A stretch of 64,000 nt of DNA from Dimargaris cristalligena (taxonomy: Eukaryota > Kickxellomycota > Dimargaritomycetes > Dimargaritales > Dimargaritaceae): assembly GCA_027576995.1 (NCBI GenBank), contig JANBQC010000009.1, positions 62,001-126,000 on the forward strand, in the 5' to 3' direction. Below are positions 22,116-33,900 of this stretch, piece by piece. The position numbers and the translations under genes were made by a program. Under the pieces are notes generated by a model that did not search any database, was not told the origin of the DNA, and saw only the letters and a list, made by a program, of their open reading frames with translations. Position 1 is the stretch's first letter. Each line of letters starts with the position of its first letter.

Positions 22116-24752
22116 ATGTCGTATCCCAACCAGACTAATCAGTCGCCACACCCCTACATGTTTTCCAGTATAACACCATCCACGGACCCTAATTCGCACG
22201 GCCAACCAACTCCACAAATGGCCGCCGACCCTTACGGGGGCGCCTACGGGGGATTCAACCAGTCCATGTTCTCGGGACTGCAGCTCCAACGGCCCGCCGA
22301 CCAGCGGTCCTCGTACGATAACCGCAATTATCTAACTGGTGCCTGGAAATCTCCCGAAACAACCCCCCAGTCCGCCCAGATCCAACCTCAGCCGGGCGTA
22401 GCCGCCGCCCAGCAACAACTCTACAGCAGCCCCACCGACTTCCAGTCGACCTTCCAGACCAATCATACCCAGCAGTCCCCCTATCTAGCCGCTGCCGCTG
22501 CTGCCGCCGCCAACAATGGTAAACCCTCTTTGTTTGCCACTGCCGCTAGTCCGACCCTACAGGCCCATCCGGCCCTGCGTATGCAGCGGGATAATACCGC
22601 CGAGTCCCACCTGTCCTATTATTCCCAGTCACCCATGTTTTCCAATATCCAGCACCAGCCGTCCCCTTCCACCTCTTACCACCAGACCACCTTTGCCCCC
22701 GGACCAGCCGCTAATCTAGGTCACACTGGGACTGGTATGCGACAACATCACTCCCATCACCAACAGCAGCAGCACCAACACCATCAGCAGCAACAACACC
22801 AACAACAACAGCAGCAGTACCATTATCCCCATCACCAACAACACCATCAGCAGCAACAATCGTACCAGCAACAGCAGCAAGCCGCTGTCATGTCCCCACA
22901 TATCACCTTATCTAACCAGGCCCAAAACCCCACAAGCAGTGATGTATTTCCACGCTGGCAAAACCCATCCGACCCCAGTCTACTCAACTTCACCGCCGAT
23001 GGGACTGGCCAGACGGCCGCCCACTTCACCCCGCAGATGTCGTCTAATTTGGGCCCCGGGAGCCACAATCAGTTGTTGACAGACTCCGGGGCGCTGGGGA
23101 ACCTGTCGCTGGCTGGTCGCACGCTGCAGGCCAGCCCCGCGGATAACGCCACCCATTTACCTAGCCCGCAGCAAAACGCAGCAGCTGGTGGCAATACCAT
23201 GCTGGACCGATCCTCCTCCAACGCCTTTGTAAATACCGCCGATTTACACCTCCAAACAACCCCGCAGCAGATGGCCATGTCCAACCAGAATAGTCAACAC
23301 CTGCTGATGAGTAGTCCCCAGCTATCGTCGGCTCACGCCGTCGCGAACCACGATCACGAATACAATCATCATCCGCACCACCACGGCCACCACCAGCTGC
23401 AACACCAACCGCAACAGCACGCCCACTCTCTGGAAACCATTACCACCATCAATCCAGCGGCGGTCCGGAATAGCCCCCCTTATAGGGCGCCCAGTGCCTC
23501 CCCTCCCCCTTCCCACCACCTTCCCGTCCTGCAGATTCCTACCCACACATCTCCGCAACTTCGGGCGACGCCCGCCTCGGCCTCCAACACCTCGTCGGCG
23601 GAGGTGACTACTCCAGTCTCGGCTATCCCCGCCGGGCTTCCTTCTCCCCTTGCCAAAGTCAGTAAAAAAAGGGCCCGGAAAATGGACTCTGGTGCGAAAA
23701 AGTCGGGCGATAATACCGCCCATGTACCGGCCCCGGATCAGGCGAACCCGAAGTTAAAGCGACCCATGAATGCATTCTTGGTATTTTCCAATGAACGCCG
23801 CCCCCAGCTCAAGCAAATGGAACCGCCCATTTCTACGGCTGAGCAAAGCAAGATCCTGGGTGACGAGTGGGCCTGCATGTCTGAACCTCTGAAACAGCAG
23901 TACTTCGAAAAGGCGCGGTCCCTTAAAGATAAGTTTGTGGCGGAAAATCCCGATTTCGTTTACACTCGGCGACCAAACAATTCCCGTCGGGTGGCGGAAA
24001 GTAGCGGTGATGTAGGGCGTCCACATCAGGGCCTCGGCTCGGATTCTGACGAAGCCCAGCGACGCGGTAAGGGAGCCAAATCTGGACCCGCCTCTGCGGG
24101 CGGTAAAGGGGCTCGAGGCGCCGTCCCTATCAACCCGCTCACCCGGCCCGACCGCCTCAAGCGACCCATGAACGCCTATTTGATTTTCAACCAGGATATG
24201 CGGCATCGACTCCTCAGCGAGAATCCCAATATGTCCGTATCTGAGATTAGTAAATCTATCGGTGATAAGTGGCGGGCTATGGATGCAGCCCAAAAGCACC
24301 ATTATAATCAGCGGGCGCAGCAGCTTAAAGACGATTTTAAGGCCAAAAATCCCAACTATGTGTTTACGCGGCGAACCAAAAAGGACATGGCGCTTCAACA
24401 TGGCGGATACCACGACGACGACGACGACGACGAAGATAACGATGACGCCCAAGGCGATGGTAATGGAGGAGGCGAGAATCGCAGTCGGAAAAAACGCATT
24501 CGCGGAGGCCAAGCACCCCGTCACCCCATGTCCGCCTTCCTTTATTACTTACGGGAACAACGCCCCGCCTATGCGGAACAGTTTCCTGGGTCTTCGGTCG
24601 GTCCCATCAGTAAGCTAGTGGCCCAGAAGTGGCGTCTCCTGTCGGTGGAGGAACGGGTCCCCTGGCAGGAAAAGGCCGACGCCGACAAGAGGCGCTATGC
24701 CGAAGAACGGGCCATTTACCATGGTCAGGCTCAGCCGAACACCGCTTCTTAA
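22116..24752 (+). CDS. Triple HMG-box DNA-binding protein with Gln/His-rich N-terminus
   Basis: Nuclear HMG-box protein of 878 residues from the ATG at 22116 (the frame is open further upstream but without ATG). About 545 residues are low-complexity: Ser/Pro/Gln-rich, with an alanine run near 130 and a dense Gln/His tract at about residues 209-260. Three HMG boxes follow. Box 1 is at about 547-620 (LKRPMNAFLVFSNERR), box 2 at about 682-755 (LKRPMNAYLIFNQDMR) and box 3 at about 802-870 (PRHPMSAFLYYLREQRP). A run of Asp/Glu lies between boxes 2 and 3. A basic cluster (KKRARK) near 535 may be a nuclear signal. Boxes 1 and 2 are SOX/MATA-like in their core and share the ending NP..V.TRR, suggesting internal duplication; box 3 is more divergent, closer to HMGB type. 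Regulator or architectural factor; targets unknown. Confidence 0.92.
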   Translation: MSYPNQTNQSPHPYMFSSITPSTDPNSHGQPTPQMAADPYGGAYGGFNQSMFSGLQLQRPADQRSSYDNRNYLTGAWKSPETTPQSAQIQPQPGVAAAQQQLYSSPTDFQSTFQTNHTQQSPYLAAAAAAAANNGKPSLFATAASPTLQAHPALRMQRDNTAESHLSYYSQSPMFSNIQHQPSPSTSYHQTTFAPGPAANLGHTGTGMRQHHSHHQQQQHQHHQQQQHQQQQQQYHYPHHQQHHQQQQSYQQQQQAAVMSPHITLSNQAQNPTSSDVFPRWQNPSDPSLLNFTADGTGQTAAHFTPQMSSNLGPGSHNQLLTDSGALGNLSLAGRTLQASPADNATHLPSPQQNAAAGGNTMLDRSSSNAFVNTADLHLQTTPQQMAMSNQNSQHLLMSSPQLSSAHAVANHDHEYNHHPHHHGHHQLQHQPQQHAHSLETITTINPAAVRNSPPYRAPSASPPPSHHLPVLQIPTHTSPQLRATPASASNTSSAEVTTPVSAIPAGLPSPLAKVSKKRARKMDSGAKKSGDNTAHVPAPDQANPKLKRPMNAFLVFSNERRPQLKQMEPPISTAEQSKILGDEWACMSEPLKQQYFEKARSLKDKFVAENPDFVYTRRPNNSRRVAESSGDVGRPHQGLGSDSDEAQRRGKGAKSGPASAGGKGARGAVPINPLTRPDRLKRPMNAYLIFNQDMRHRLLSENPNMSVSEISKSIGDKWRAMDAAQKHHYNQRAQQLKDDFKAKNPNYVFTRRTKKDMALQHGGYHDDDDDDEDNDDAQGDGNGGGENRSRKKRIRGGQAPRHPMSAFLYYLREQRPAYAEQFPGSSVGPISKLVAQKWRLLSVEERVPWQEKADADKRRYAEERAIYHGQAQPNTAS

Positions 24753-26360
24753 AATAGCCCCCGCCACCAACATATAACCATTTTACCTCACCCTCTGACA
24801 TACTCCTGTGCCTATACGGCTATTGTCCCTCCTTTTTTATAGACGATATCCCCCAACTTTTAGTTGTATTTTACCTACAACCTGTACAGTTTAATCACTT
24901 ACTCGAGTGTCAGTTTAAGCGGATCCTGGTATTAGAGGCATAGGACTGGTACAATGGAGGCGATGGGCAATGTCCCAGTGCCCAAAATTAAACAGTCTAT
25001 TATTTCCTCCCCCTGCTCCTGATGCTGTAGTGTATATTTTACACCTGTATATTTATCCACTTCTTCTCCTATTCCACCCATTTCCCAATTTCCCCCAAAA
25101 GCTTTGAGTGTGCCATTCCACCTCTTTCGTTATTAGACTAGATTTATACAGTAATGCTCAATTTTTTTTTATTTTGGGTTTATCTATCACTTTTTGGTTC
25201 TTATTTCTGTACATTACCCGGTTTTTAAGAACCCTGGTATCTGAATACTGTAATATCAGCTTTGATACTTTTACTAGTTCCACCTATTGGTTCTAATTGT
25301 TTTCCCTTGTGTCTCCGTTTTTTGTTTGACCTGGAGACTACTCATAATTAATTGGCTGCATTGGCAACCGCGCCTATCCGTCCTGGTTGCAAATGTTAAT
25401 CGACAAATCACCTCTTTCCTAAAGGGGCTACTATGGATACGCAATAACTATGGCCGTCTCCTCATATTTGGATATCCAATTTCCGCTCTTTATACTTCTT
25501 GATATCTCCTGCACCTGATAGCTTAATTATCTATAGACAATAATATGTTATTGAATAGCCTGCATCTATATATTCTACGTATTCTAATCTCATTCGGACA
25601 TGCAATTTTCCGTAAGTATAGACATGGTTTTTTCAGGGTATTAGTGAACAAAATAAATTACCAAAGCAGTTGCAGCTTGAGCCACCTTTGAGTTCAACAG
25701 CCATAAATAGACTAGCCAGTGTTGGGGATAGATGATGGTCGATATCCAAAGTCAATAGTTGGGAGGTATGAGTTGGATGCGATATTAATGTATTCTTTTT
25801 CAAAATTGGAGGCCAGATGGGCTCACCAGTTAGTTCCATATATTTACACATTCACTTGGTAGTAAATATTACTTAAATTAATCGTTGCTGCAATGTGGCG
25901 TCTTTTTAGAAAAATAGAATAAAATAAGGTTTTACATTCGCGTAAACAAGCTCCCGTGCCTTCAATGCCAACTAGGACCGCACAGGCTGCAACTCTTCGC
26001 TATGAGAAGAATTCGTCTGAAGCTGGGGAAATCATCAATGATGGAGTACTTTGCCATTTGGTTAACCAATCTAGGATGTATGATTTCTATTCAATGCAAT
26101 TAGACGGATATTGTATTTTGGTATCTAATGGATACTAGAGATGCGGTGAATTGAACTGGAGCTCTCCAATTAGTCCAGTATACGTAGTAGTAGTAGCAGA
26201 GTAAGTCACCTTGGTGTAGTTATCCAGAGCAATGGATGGAGGGATTCGCTCTTCTGATAGAAACCAGTCCATTGGAGAGGCGAGGGAAGAGGCAGGGCAT
26301 AGTCAGTACTGAAACACGCATGTTTGAGAGGCCGCAGTTGGCATTTAGACTTGTTTCGTT

Positions 26361-26394
<34 letters not shown>

Positions 26395-26443
26395 TTGCTT
26401 GTGATATTAAGGCAACGGCCCCCTTTATATTTGGGACTTGCAA
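24753..26443. other. Intergenic region between HMG-box and glycosylase-like genes
   Basis: 1.7 kb, AT-rich from about 25100 to 26200. Contains a long TA run just before the next gene. Short open frames only; no gene supported. Confidence 0.5.
26368..26395. repeat. (AT)n microsatellite
   Basis: About 13 perfect AT units, ending some 50 nt before the ATG at 26444. It could act as a TATA-like or nucleosome-free element. Confidence 0.9.
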
Positions 26444-28282
26444 ATGGCTGATCACGGGGGTGCTTTTACTTGGCAACTAAGGCGACCCGTGGACCTTCTC
26501 GATCGGCTCGGGGAACCCCTCCCACTCGATTCCTCCGCTCCATGGGGGCGATTCTACTTGGCCGAATTCGACCGCTTGGCCCATGCACTTTTCGAGGAGC
26601 ATGAAATGGTGCTAGAGGGACCTTGGACTCCGCCCTCTTCCGTGGGTTTTTTACAGGGCTCCGCCGCTGACCCAACCCCCCACAATCGTTCAACCGAACC
26701 TAGGGCTGGTACGACCGGTTCAGCTACCCAGCGCTTCCGAATACTGGAATGCGAGTTCTACCTCCAGGACGGTATCCACCTTCGGGCCACGGAGACCCCC
26801 GCGGACCACCACCACCCGGTAACGGTAATCAGTACCGCCGCCACGAGCCAAGCTGAGCCGCCGGGCCGGCAGCGCAAACGACCTCGGTCAGCCCTTTCCG
26901 ATACGGCTCAGCCGACCTCATCTGTGCCCCAGTTAGCGGATCCTCCGTCACTTGCCCCGGGACAGAGCATGGTCATTCAAGGGTTTTGGGATCCGTTTGC
27001 CCACGGGCACCCTTTACAGAACCAGGCGCATATTTATTATTTCCACTGTATTGGCCAAAGTTCGGGGTACCGGGAAGGAACTAGGCGAGGCCTTGATATT
27101 ACTCTGGGGTATACTACTCACTCTGGCTCATCCTCATCCCACCTACCATTAATACCCATGTCCCCGTCGCCCCGGCAATTATCGGCTATCCAATCGGCAG
27201 TGGCTACCTCGAAAGAGGGCGCGGTTACCAAAAGTAAGGAGGTTCGGGCAGGGGTTTTGATCCGGTCGATTCAGAATGTAGCAACCGGGGCCATTATAAG
27301 TGGCCCCTGTCTGGTAGTCAATACTGTCTTGGCGCACTTTGGGGTGGGTTCAGTGCGCGAATTAGTGAATGAGGTACTCCAGGGCGATTTGAGCGCACGC
27401 CCATCCCCACCCACTGTTGCAACGAAAATTGTCTCACCGTACTTTTCGTCAGTATCTAGCCGCCAATCCCTTCGATCGTCGGCCAATCCACTGAAGGACC
27501 GGGCGGTGCCTCTGCCCACCCACCGCTGGTGGTATTTCCAACCCCGTTCCTCGATCGAAAAGACGGATGCCTTGGCAGCTGAGCCATCCTGTAGACCCAT
27601 AAACGGGACCAGCGGCTTATCCGAGCCGAAGTTCTTGCCGGATAAAAAGTCGTATCTTAGGACGCCTCGGGTGGGTCTGGGGTTTAATCGGGCCAAGGGA
27701 TATATGGACGCCCAAAGTCAATATTTGTTTCAACCGTACCGCTATATTAACACCTCCCTGGTATCCGGGCAGCAGCTTAAGAAAGGCATGGCGTATACGG
27801 TGCTTGGGCTTTTGGACAGCGCGATCCGCACGTGGTGCCTATATGTTAACCAGGGTGCCACACCTTACTTGGATTACGTATGGTGGTGGGTCCTGGGTTT
27901 TGAGCATTCGGCCCCGGAACTGTCCGATGAGGAGGACCCAATTACGCCCATAGCGGAGGCTGAATCGGCCCGGACGTATTTGCTACCTCGGCAAGCGGGC
28001 AGTATGTATAGGGATATGGGTGAGTCCCTTCCATTAGGATCCCGGCCTGAACCACATTACCTGGCCAGTGCCAGTGGGCTGTCTCTCAGAAGTGTAGACC
28101 AGGCCATGGCGGATATTCGCACAGGGGCCAGCTCCGCATTGGGCTCGTTCTACACTAGGGCCTTGACCAGTGGGACAGTGATTTACCGTTGCTTCGGGGC
28201 GTATCAGCGCTTCCAATACGATAAATACCGCACTATTTTTAAAGCCCGTCTGTGTCGGCCAACTAAAAACCAGGCAGAATGA
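26444..28282 (+). CDS. Conserved uncharacterised protein with alkyladenine-glycosylase-like core
   Basis: 612 residues from the ATG at 26444. The N-terminal third has a block (DLLDRLGEPLPLD then FYLAEFDRLAHALFE) and, after a linker, FRILECEFYLQDG. Near residue 182 come DPFAHGHP and YYFHCIG, then YREGTRRGLDITLG, and near 267 AGVLIRSIQ followed by GPCLVVNTVL. I recall this order from an uncharacterised family in fungi, plants and bacteria (E-x-E-F-Y..DPF.H..P..YFH..GG..KGLDI.FG..GGILIR). The order parallels alkyladenine DNA glycosylase (E-T-E-A-Y..D.A.H..YVY..YG..AVLIRALEP), but identity to a proven glycosylase is not established. A long Ser/Pro/Arg insertion (about 120-170) and an aromatic stretch YVWWWVLGF in the C-terminal half are further features. 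Single exon. Confidence 0.75.
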   Translation: MADHGGAFTWQLRRPVDLLDRLGEPLPLDSSAPWGRFYLAEFDRLAHALFEEHEMVLEGPWTPPSSVGFLQGSAADPTPHNRSTEPRAGTTGSATQRFRILECEFYLQDGIHLRATETPADHHHPVTVISTAATSQAEPPGRQRKRPRSALSDTAQPTSSVPQLADPPSLAPGQSMVIQGFWDPFAHGHPLQNQAHIYYFHCIGQSSGYREGTRRGLDITLGYTTHSGSSSSHLPLIPMSPSPRQLSAIQSAVATSKEGAVTKSKEVRAGVLIRSIQNVATGAIISGPCLVVNTVLAHFGVGSVRELVNEVLQGDLSARPSPPTVATKIVSPYFSSVSSRQSLRSSANPLKDRAVPLPTHRWWYFQPRSSIEKTDALAAEPSCRPINGTSGLSEPKFLPDKKSYLRTPRVGLGFNRAKGYMDAQSQYLFQPYRYINTSLVSGQQLKKGMAYTVLGLLDSAIRTWCLYVNQGATPYLDYVWWWVLGFEHSAPELSDEEDPITPIAEAESARTYLLPRQAGSMYRDMGESLPLGSRPEPHYLASASGLSLRSVDQAMADIRTGASSALGSFYTRALTSGTVIYRCFGAYQRFQYDKYRTIFKARLCRPTKNQAE

Positions 28283-30914
28283 ATTCCACGCAATAAACCC
28301 ACGCTTAGCTATACTTACTTGAATATGGTGTATACTTTGGCGCGGACTATCTGGACGGGGTTTATCACCAGCCTTTTCGTTGCCAAACACCAAGACATGG
28401 GGGGTCCTCGTGGCGATCATTCTGGGAGGGAGGAGGGGTACTTGAATTACATCACAACCAGCCATTGGCTGAATCGGTAGCGCAGGCACCTGGCTAACTA
28501 TTTTTGGCAAGTAGGTGCCGATCCAGTGTTATTTAAAAAGATTAGCAGGCCAAGCCTGGAACAAACACTAGACATAGCCCAGCTGAATAAAAATAATCCA
28601 CTCCCCCGTCTAGCAGAGAAGTGTGGCGCTTGTTGGCACCAAATAGATGGACAACCCTCTGGCCAGTATAGAGCGACTGTCATATCCGCCCCCATGTGGG
28701 CGAGATTGGTCGGATGAAATCAAATGCTAATCTATCCAACCGCCACGCGTGGATTTTTCCAAGGAAACCCGTTGATAGCCAGTGGGGCTGGCCCAAAGAA
28801 GTTCGCGATAGAAGGTATTTGGCGAAGCGTGGACGTCGATTGCCTCCTTATACGGTGCTTGATAGGTCAACAAACCCACACCAACTCCGCGGTGTGGGTT
28901 CCCCACTGGTTCAGGCTTGCTGTATAGGGTGGTCTGGTCGCTGGAAGCAGCCCCGCCCCGCCCACCCTCTGGTTCTCGTTTGTCTACGGTAAGGTGTTAT
29001 ACGGCAATCGAGATAGATTCGGGGGAACATCGTCAGGGGTATGAAATCGAGGGCGTGGTTGCATAGGGTGAATAGATGGGGTAGTGCGTGTTCGTCTTGA
29101 GAGAGGTTGCCAGCCCATCTATTTTCAATGACCGGGGGGTCTCGTGTAACCCCGTTGAACGGGAAATGGCCAACTGTCGGTTCCTTCATTTGGGCACTCT
29201 CGTTTATTTTGGTGGTGGGGGTTATCCGTACATTTAACCCAATTTTGCCTATCCACGGCCCCGTTCCATCGGCAACGAAGGACCCTAGGATCGAGTACTG
29301 CCTTTGCAGCCATTGTTAAAGATTGGGAATAATGGCGCACTAGCTTTGAGTAACTGGTGCCTATTTTTAAACCATTCAGCCGCGTCTCTTCGTCAACTAG
29401 GATAGGTTCGGTGGGTAAAATGGTTGAGTACCCGCCAGCCTTGGCATCGTAGCTTACTTTGCCTCGGTTGGTCGGGACGGGCCGTTTCCGAACCATCGGG
29501 GCCTGTGTCAGTGGCATTCGCTTAAACCCCACAAGGGGATCGTTCGCTGTATTGTGTTGATATTATTATTTTTTACTGGCCTTCAACACTGACCAAGTTG
29601 ATTCTCCCTAGAACGTCCATGGGCTATTGTTCGAATCGATTAGGGGGTGATAAAGGGACACAATACAACCGCCGTTAGTGTTATTCCTCCGATCTTCGGG
29701 TCTTATTAGCACCAGTGGATTGTCTAAGCTTCCGTCCCGTTGCTGGCGCCTCTAAGTTTAGGGGGTTTGTCTATGCGGATTCTGCCACCTCTCTACCCAT
29801 TAGTTACCTTGCCAACATATCCCCACCTTTCTTCTCTTCCTTCGCCTCTGTTTCCCTGTTCTTTTATTGAAATATTATTCCTATTTCTCGGATATCTCCC
29901 CCGCGACTGCCTTGTGCACCACCTGGACGTCCTCTGTTGTACATCACTGCGCGTAGTTATACCTCTGGTCCTTCGTTCCACACCACTCCATTACAACTCA
30001 GCTCCCCATTCCTCGTCTTCCCCATTGTTTAGCCCGATCCCCTTTAGCTGGCCCTACCTTGAACTACGCATATAGACGCGCCAGTTTCTCTCGCCACGGC
30101 CCCCGAGTTCCACTCTCTCTCTCTTATTCTCTCTCCTCCCGGCACCCTAACAGCAGTAGCAATAGCCCAGCTTCATTAGTAGGTAGCCGGCAGTAGTCAT
30201 AGTACCGTGCAAGCTGCAAGTTGTTGACCATACAGCATAACTCTCCTCGCGTTGCAGGGCTATATCCCGTTATATTCCATACCTCTGCATTAACGCTTAA
30301 TTCCACCGCTGATACTGCTATAATCCGGTCCGGCTATTGCCCATTAATAGTATCTTGGCGAGACCTGGCGGGGTGTGCTTAGCATACATATCCGCATATA
30401 GGGTAGAGTAATATAAATATAAATATATATTTATCAGAGCCGTTGCAGCCTGACCCGCACGCATACATACACCTCCTTGACTTGGGTAGGCCAGTCGCAT
30501 ACAATTAACCTACAGCGCCCCCTTACTTCTGGGTCACAGCCCGATTTCCCGACACTCACCCTATTGTTAGAGACCTGTACTTTCCTCCCTTTTCTTCCCA
30601 TTTTCCCCCTTCTCCTAATTAATCCTTCTCTTCCCCCCTTGTTTATGTTACCCCTTTCGACTGGTCGTTCACACTTGAGCTGTATCGACTTGCACTTCGC
30701 TACTGACCTTTATTCTGTCCTTACCCTTGCTTGCCTCTACTATTTTTGTTCTTTTTAGAACCCCCCCTCTCCCACCCTCTCACCTTGCCGATATTCCAGC
30801 AGCCCGGTTCTCATTTTACTCTCCACCCCTCACCCGTCCCGTCCCCTCCTTCCCATCTCACATACCTTGGGCACCTTGTCTACTTCCCTCTTTCGTCTTT
30901 AAATAACCGCCACC
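28283..30914. other. Intergenic region upstream of flippase gene
   Basis: 2.6 kb. One coding-like minus-strand frame at 29125-29559 is listed separately. From about 29790 to 30900 the plus strand is pyrimidine-rich, in keeping with the flippase promoter and leader. Confidence 0.5.
29125..29517 (-). CDS. Possible small hypothetical protein or exon
   Basis: Open from the ATG at 29515-29517 (130 codons), and open upstream without ATG to about 29560. The translation has a mixed, protein-like composition for its first 85 residues (RKRPVPTNRGKVSYDAKAGG, then GLKIGTSYSKLVRHYSQSL), then becomes Trp/Asn/Pro-rich. I recognise no family. It could be an exon of an unassembled gene, a decayed gene or chance. 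Confidence 0.2.
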   Translation of the reverse strand: MPLTQAPMVRKRPVPTNRGKVSYDAKAGGYSTILPTEPILVDEETRLNGLKIGTSYSKLVRHYSQSLTMAAKAVLDPRVLRCRWNGAVDRQNWVKCTDNPHHQNKRECPNEGTDSWPFPVQRGYTRPPGH

Positions 30915-33900
30915 GTGGATCCCCATAACCCCAATCGTGGTCGCTCCCCACCTGATGGGAGCCGCCGGTACCTCCGGACCGACGCCGATCTTATAGATAT
31001 CTCGCCTTCGCGGACTTCATTTGACCCGCATGCCGATTTTCCCGAGTATCCCCCCGCTTCCTCGAATTCATTCCCTTTAAACTCCGCCCACGCGAACTCC
31101 GGCGCCTCTCGCCATCATCTGCGACCACTCACCCACGACTCCCACGAATTTGACATGGAATTTCCCTCGTCCAACTCTGCTTATCAAAATATGGGTAACA
31201 TCCGCCAGAGTGTCCGCTTGGACTCCCCTGACGACCGCTTTCTGGGTGGGGAGGGTGCCCACGACAGCTACCAATTCGATGACTACCCACCACCACGCGC
31301 CCCGTACGGCCAGCGCCAGTTTGCCGACAGTAGCGGTACCTTCGACTCGGCCGGCGATACCTATAAGCCCACCGGCTACCCGGGTGACCCCGACTCCACA
31401 TTAACTGGCACCTCTCCCCACGCTACTTCACCGCTCGAGTCCCACCCTGCCCTACCCGACGGGCAGCCCCTCGGCCGCCGTATTTCGCGTCGGTTACCCA
31501 AAATGACCGGTTTGCCCAACGTGCTCAACTCCAACGACAAAAACGAGACGTTCCGTATTATTCACATCAACAACGCCGAGCTCAATGCCCCCAGCAAATT
31601 CATCCACAACCGGATATCCACCGCCAAATACAATGTCGCGACCTTCCTACCCAAATTCCTCTTTGAGCAGTTTTCCAAATACGCCAATATTTTCTTCCTG
31701 TTCACTTCCTGCATTCAGCAGATTGACGGCGTGTCCCCCACCTCCCGCTACACCACCCTGGGCCCCCTCCTGGTGGTGCTCTTAGCCACCGCCTTCAAGG
31801 AACTCCTGGAAGATTTCAAGCGGCACAAGTCGGATTCCGACGTGAACAAGAGCCACACCAAGGTCCTGGTGGGTAACGCCTTCGAAGAGCGTGCCTGGAA
31901 CGCCATTAAAGTGGGCGATATTGTCCGTATCGAGAGCAGCGAACCCCTGCCCGCTGACGTGATTGTGCTCAGCTCCAGTGAGCCCGAGGGCATGTGCTAC
32001 ATCGAGACCAGTAACTTAGACGGTGAAACCAACCTCAAGGTGAAGCAGGCGCTATCCGAGACCGCCAAGCTCTTGACCCCGGCCGAGATTGCCCAGCTCA
32101 CCGGCTACGTCAAGTCCGAGAAGCCCAATGACAGCCTGTACACCTACGAGGGCACTATGGTTTCCCACGACGGCCCGGTCGGGAATAAAGAACTCTCGCT
32201 GGACCCTACCCAGGTCCTGCTGCGAGGTGCCGTGCTCCGCAACACCAATTGGATTTACGCCCTCGTCGTGTTCACCGGCCACGAGACTAAACTCATGCGC
32301 AACGCCAGCGCTACCCCCATCAAGCGGACCAGTGTGGAGAAAATGACCAATATCCAGATTCTGTTTCTGTTCGGTATTCTAATGACCTTAGCCATCGCCT
32401 GCGCCTTGGGTAACGCCATCCTCGAGTCCCGCAACTTCGACCAGTACTGGTACCTCAGTATCTCCCGAAGCGAAATCTGGACCAATTTCGGGCTCAATAT
32501 TCTAACCTTCATCATCCTGTTCAACAACTTGATTCCCATCAGTTTGATCGTGACTATGGAAATGGTCAAATTCCAGCAGGCCTCCCTGATTAACAACGAC
32601 CTCGATATGTACTCCGAAGATTCGGACACCCCTGCCCTGTGTCGTACCAGTTCACTGGTCGAAGAGCTGGGTCAAATCGAGTACATCTTTTCCGACAAGA
32701 CGGGGACACTGACCTGTAACGTCATGGAGTTTCGCCAGTGCTCCATTGCTGGTATCCAATATTCAGACTCGGTGGAGCCCGGTAATCGAGGCCGTATCGT
32801 GGATGGCGAGCCAGTGGGGCTCTTTACGTTCTCCCAGATGCAGGAGCATCTACTCAATGACACCCACCAGTCCAAGACCGAGATCCATGAATTCATCGCC
32901 TTGCTCGCTACTTGCCATACGGTGATTCCCGAACGGTCAGAGGAGAAACCCGACCAAATCGAGTACCAGGCGTCGTCACCCGATGAGGGTGCCTTGGTCA
33001 AGGGGGCTGCTGTTATGGATTACAAGTTCCATACCCGTAAGCCACGGTCCATCACCATTGATATCCACGGCCAGCCCTTCGTCTATGAGGTACTCAATAT
33101 CAACGAATTCAATTCGACCCGTAAGCGCATGAGTGCTCTTCTCCGCTGTCCCGATGGCAAGATTCGCCTCTACTGTAAGGGGGCCGATACCGTTATATAC
33201 GAGCGCCTGGCCGAGAATAACCCCTACTCCCAAATCACTTTGGGCCACCTAGAGGACTATGCAACGGAAGGTCTGCGTACTCTCTGCCTCGCCATGCGTG
33301 AAATTCCCGACCACGAGTACGAGACCTGGTCCCAGATCTATACCAAGGCGTCCACCACCGTCAACAACCGAGGTCAGGAGCTGGACAAGGCCGCCGAGTT
33401 GATTGAAAAGGACCTATTCCTTCTGGGCGCCACTGCCATCGAGGATAAACTACAGGAGGGTGTGCCTGCGACCATTTTCACCTTGGCCCAGGCCGGTATC
33501 AAAATTTGGGTGCTTACCGGGGATCGCCAGGAAACCGCCATTAATATCGGGTACAGTTGTAAACTCATTCAGGAGGACTTCTCCCTGATTATCTGTAACG
33601 AGGAGTCGCACTGGGCCACCCAGGAGTTTTTGGAAAAGAAGCTACGGGCCATCAAAGAGGGCAAGAACACCAACATTGACTTCGAAAGCCTAGCTCTTAT
33701 TATCGATGGCAAGACTCTGGAGTTCGCCCTGCAACCCGATTTGGAGCTCATTTTCCTCGAAATCGCGACCATGTGCAAAGCCGTTATCTGTTGCCGTGTG
33801 TCTCCGCTCCAGAAGGCCCTGGTGGTCAAATTGGTAAAGCGGCGACTCAAGGCCATTCTCCTTGCCATCGGGGATGGTGCCAACGACGTGTCCATGATCC

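Noticed and set aside
23754..24524. 256-codon minus-strand frame opposite the HMG boxes
   Set aside because: Shadow of the HMG-box coding sequence; no independent similarity.
29620..29650. GTTCGAATCGA resembling a tRNA B box
   Set aside because: No A box, acceptor stem or cloverleaf could be formed around it; no other tRNA-like site was found by eye.
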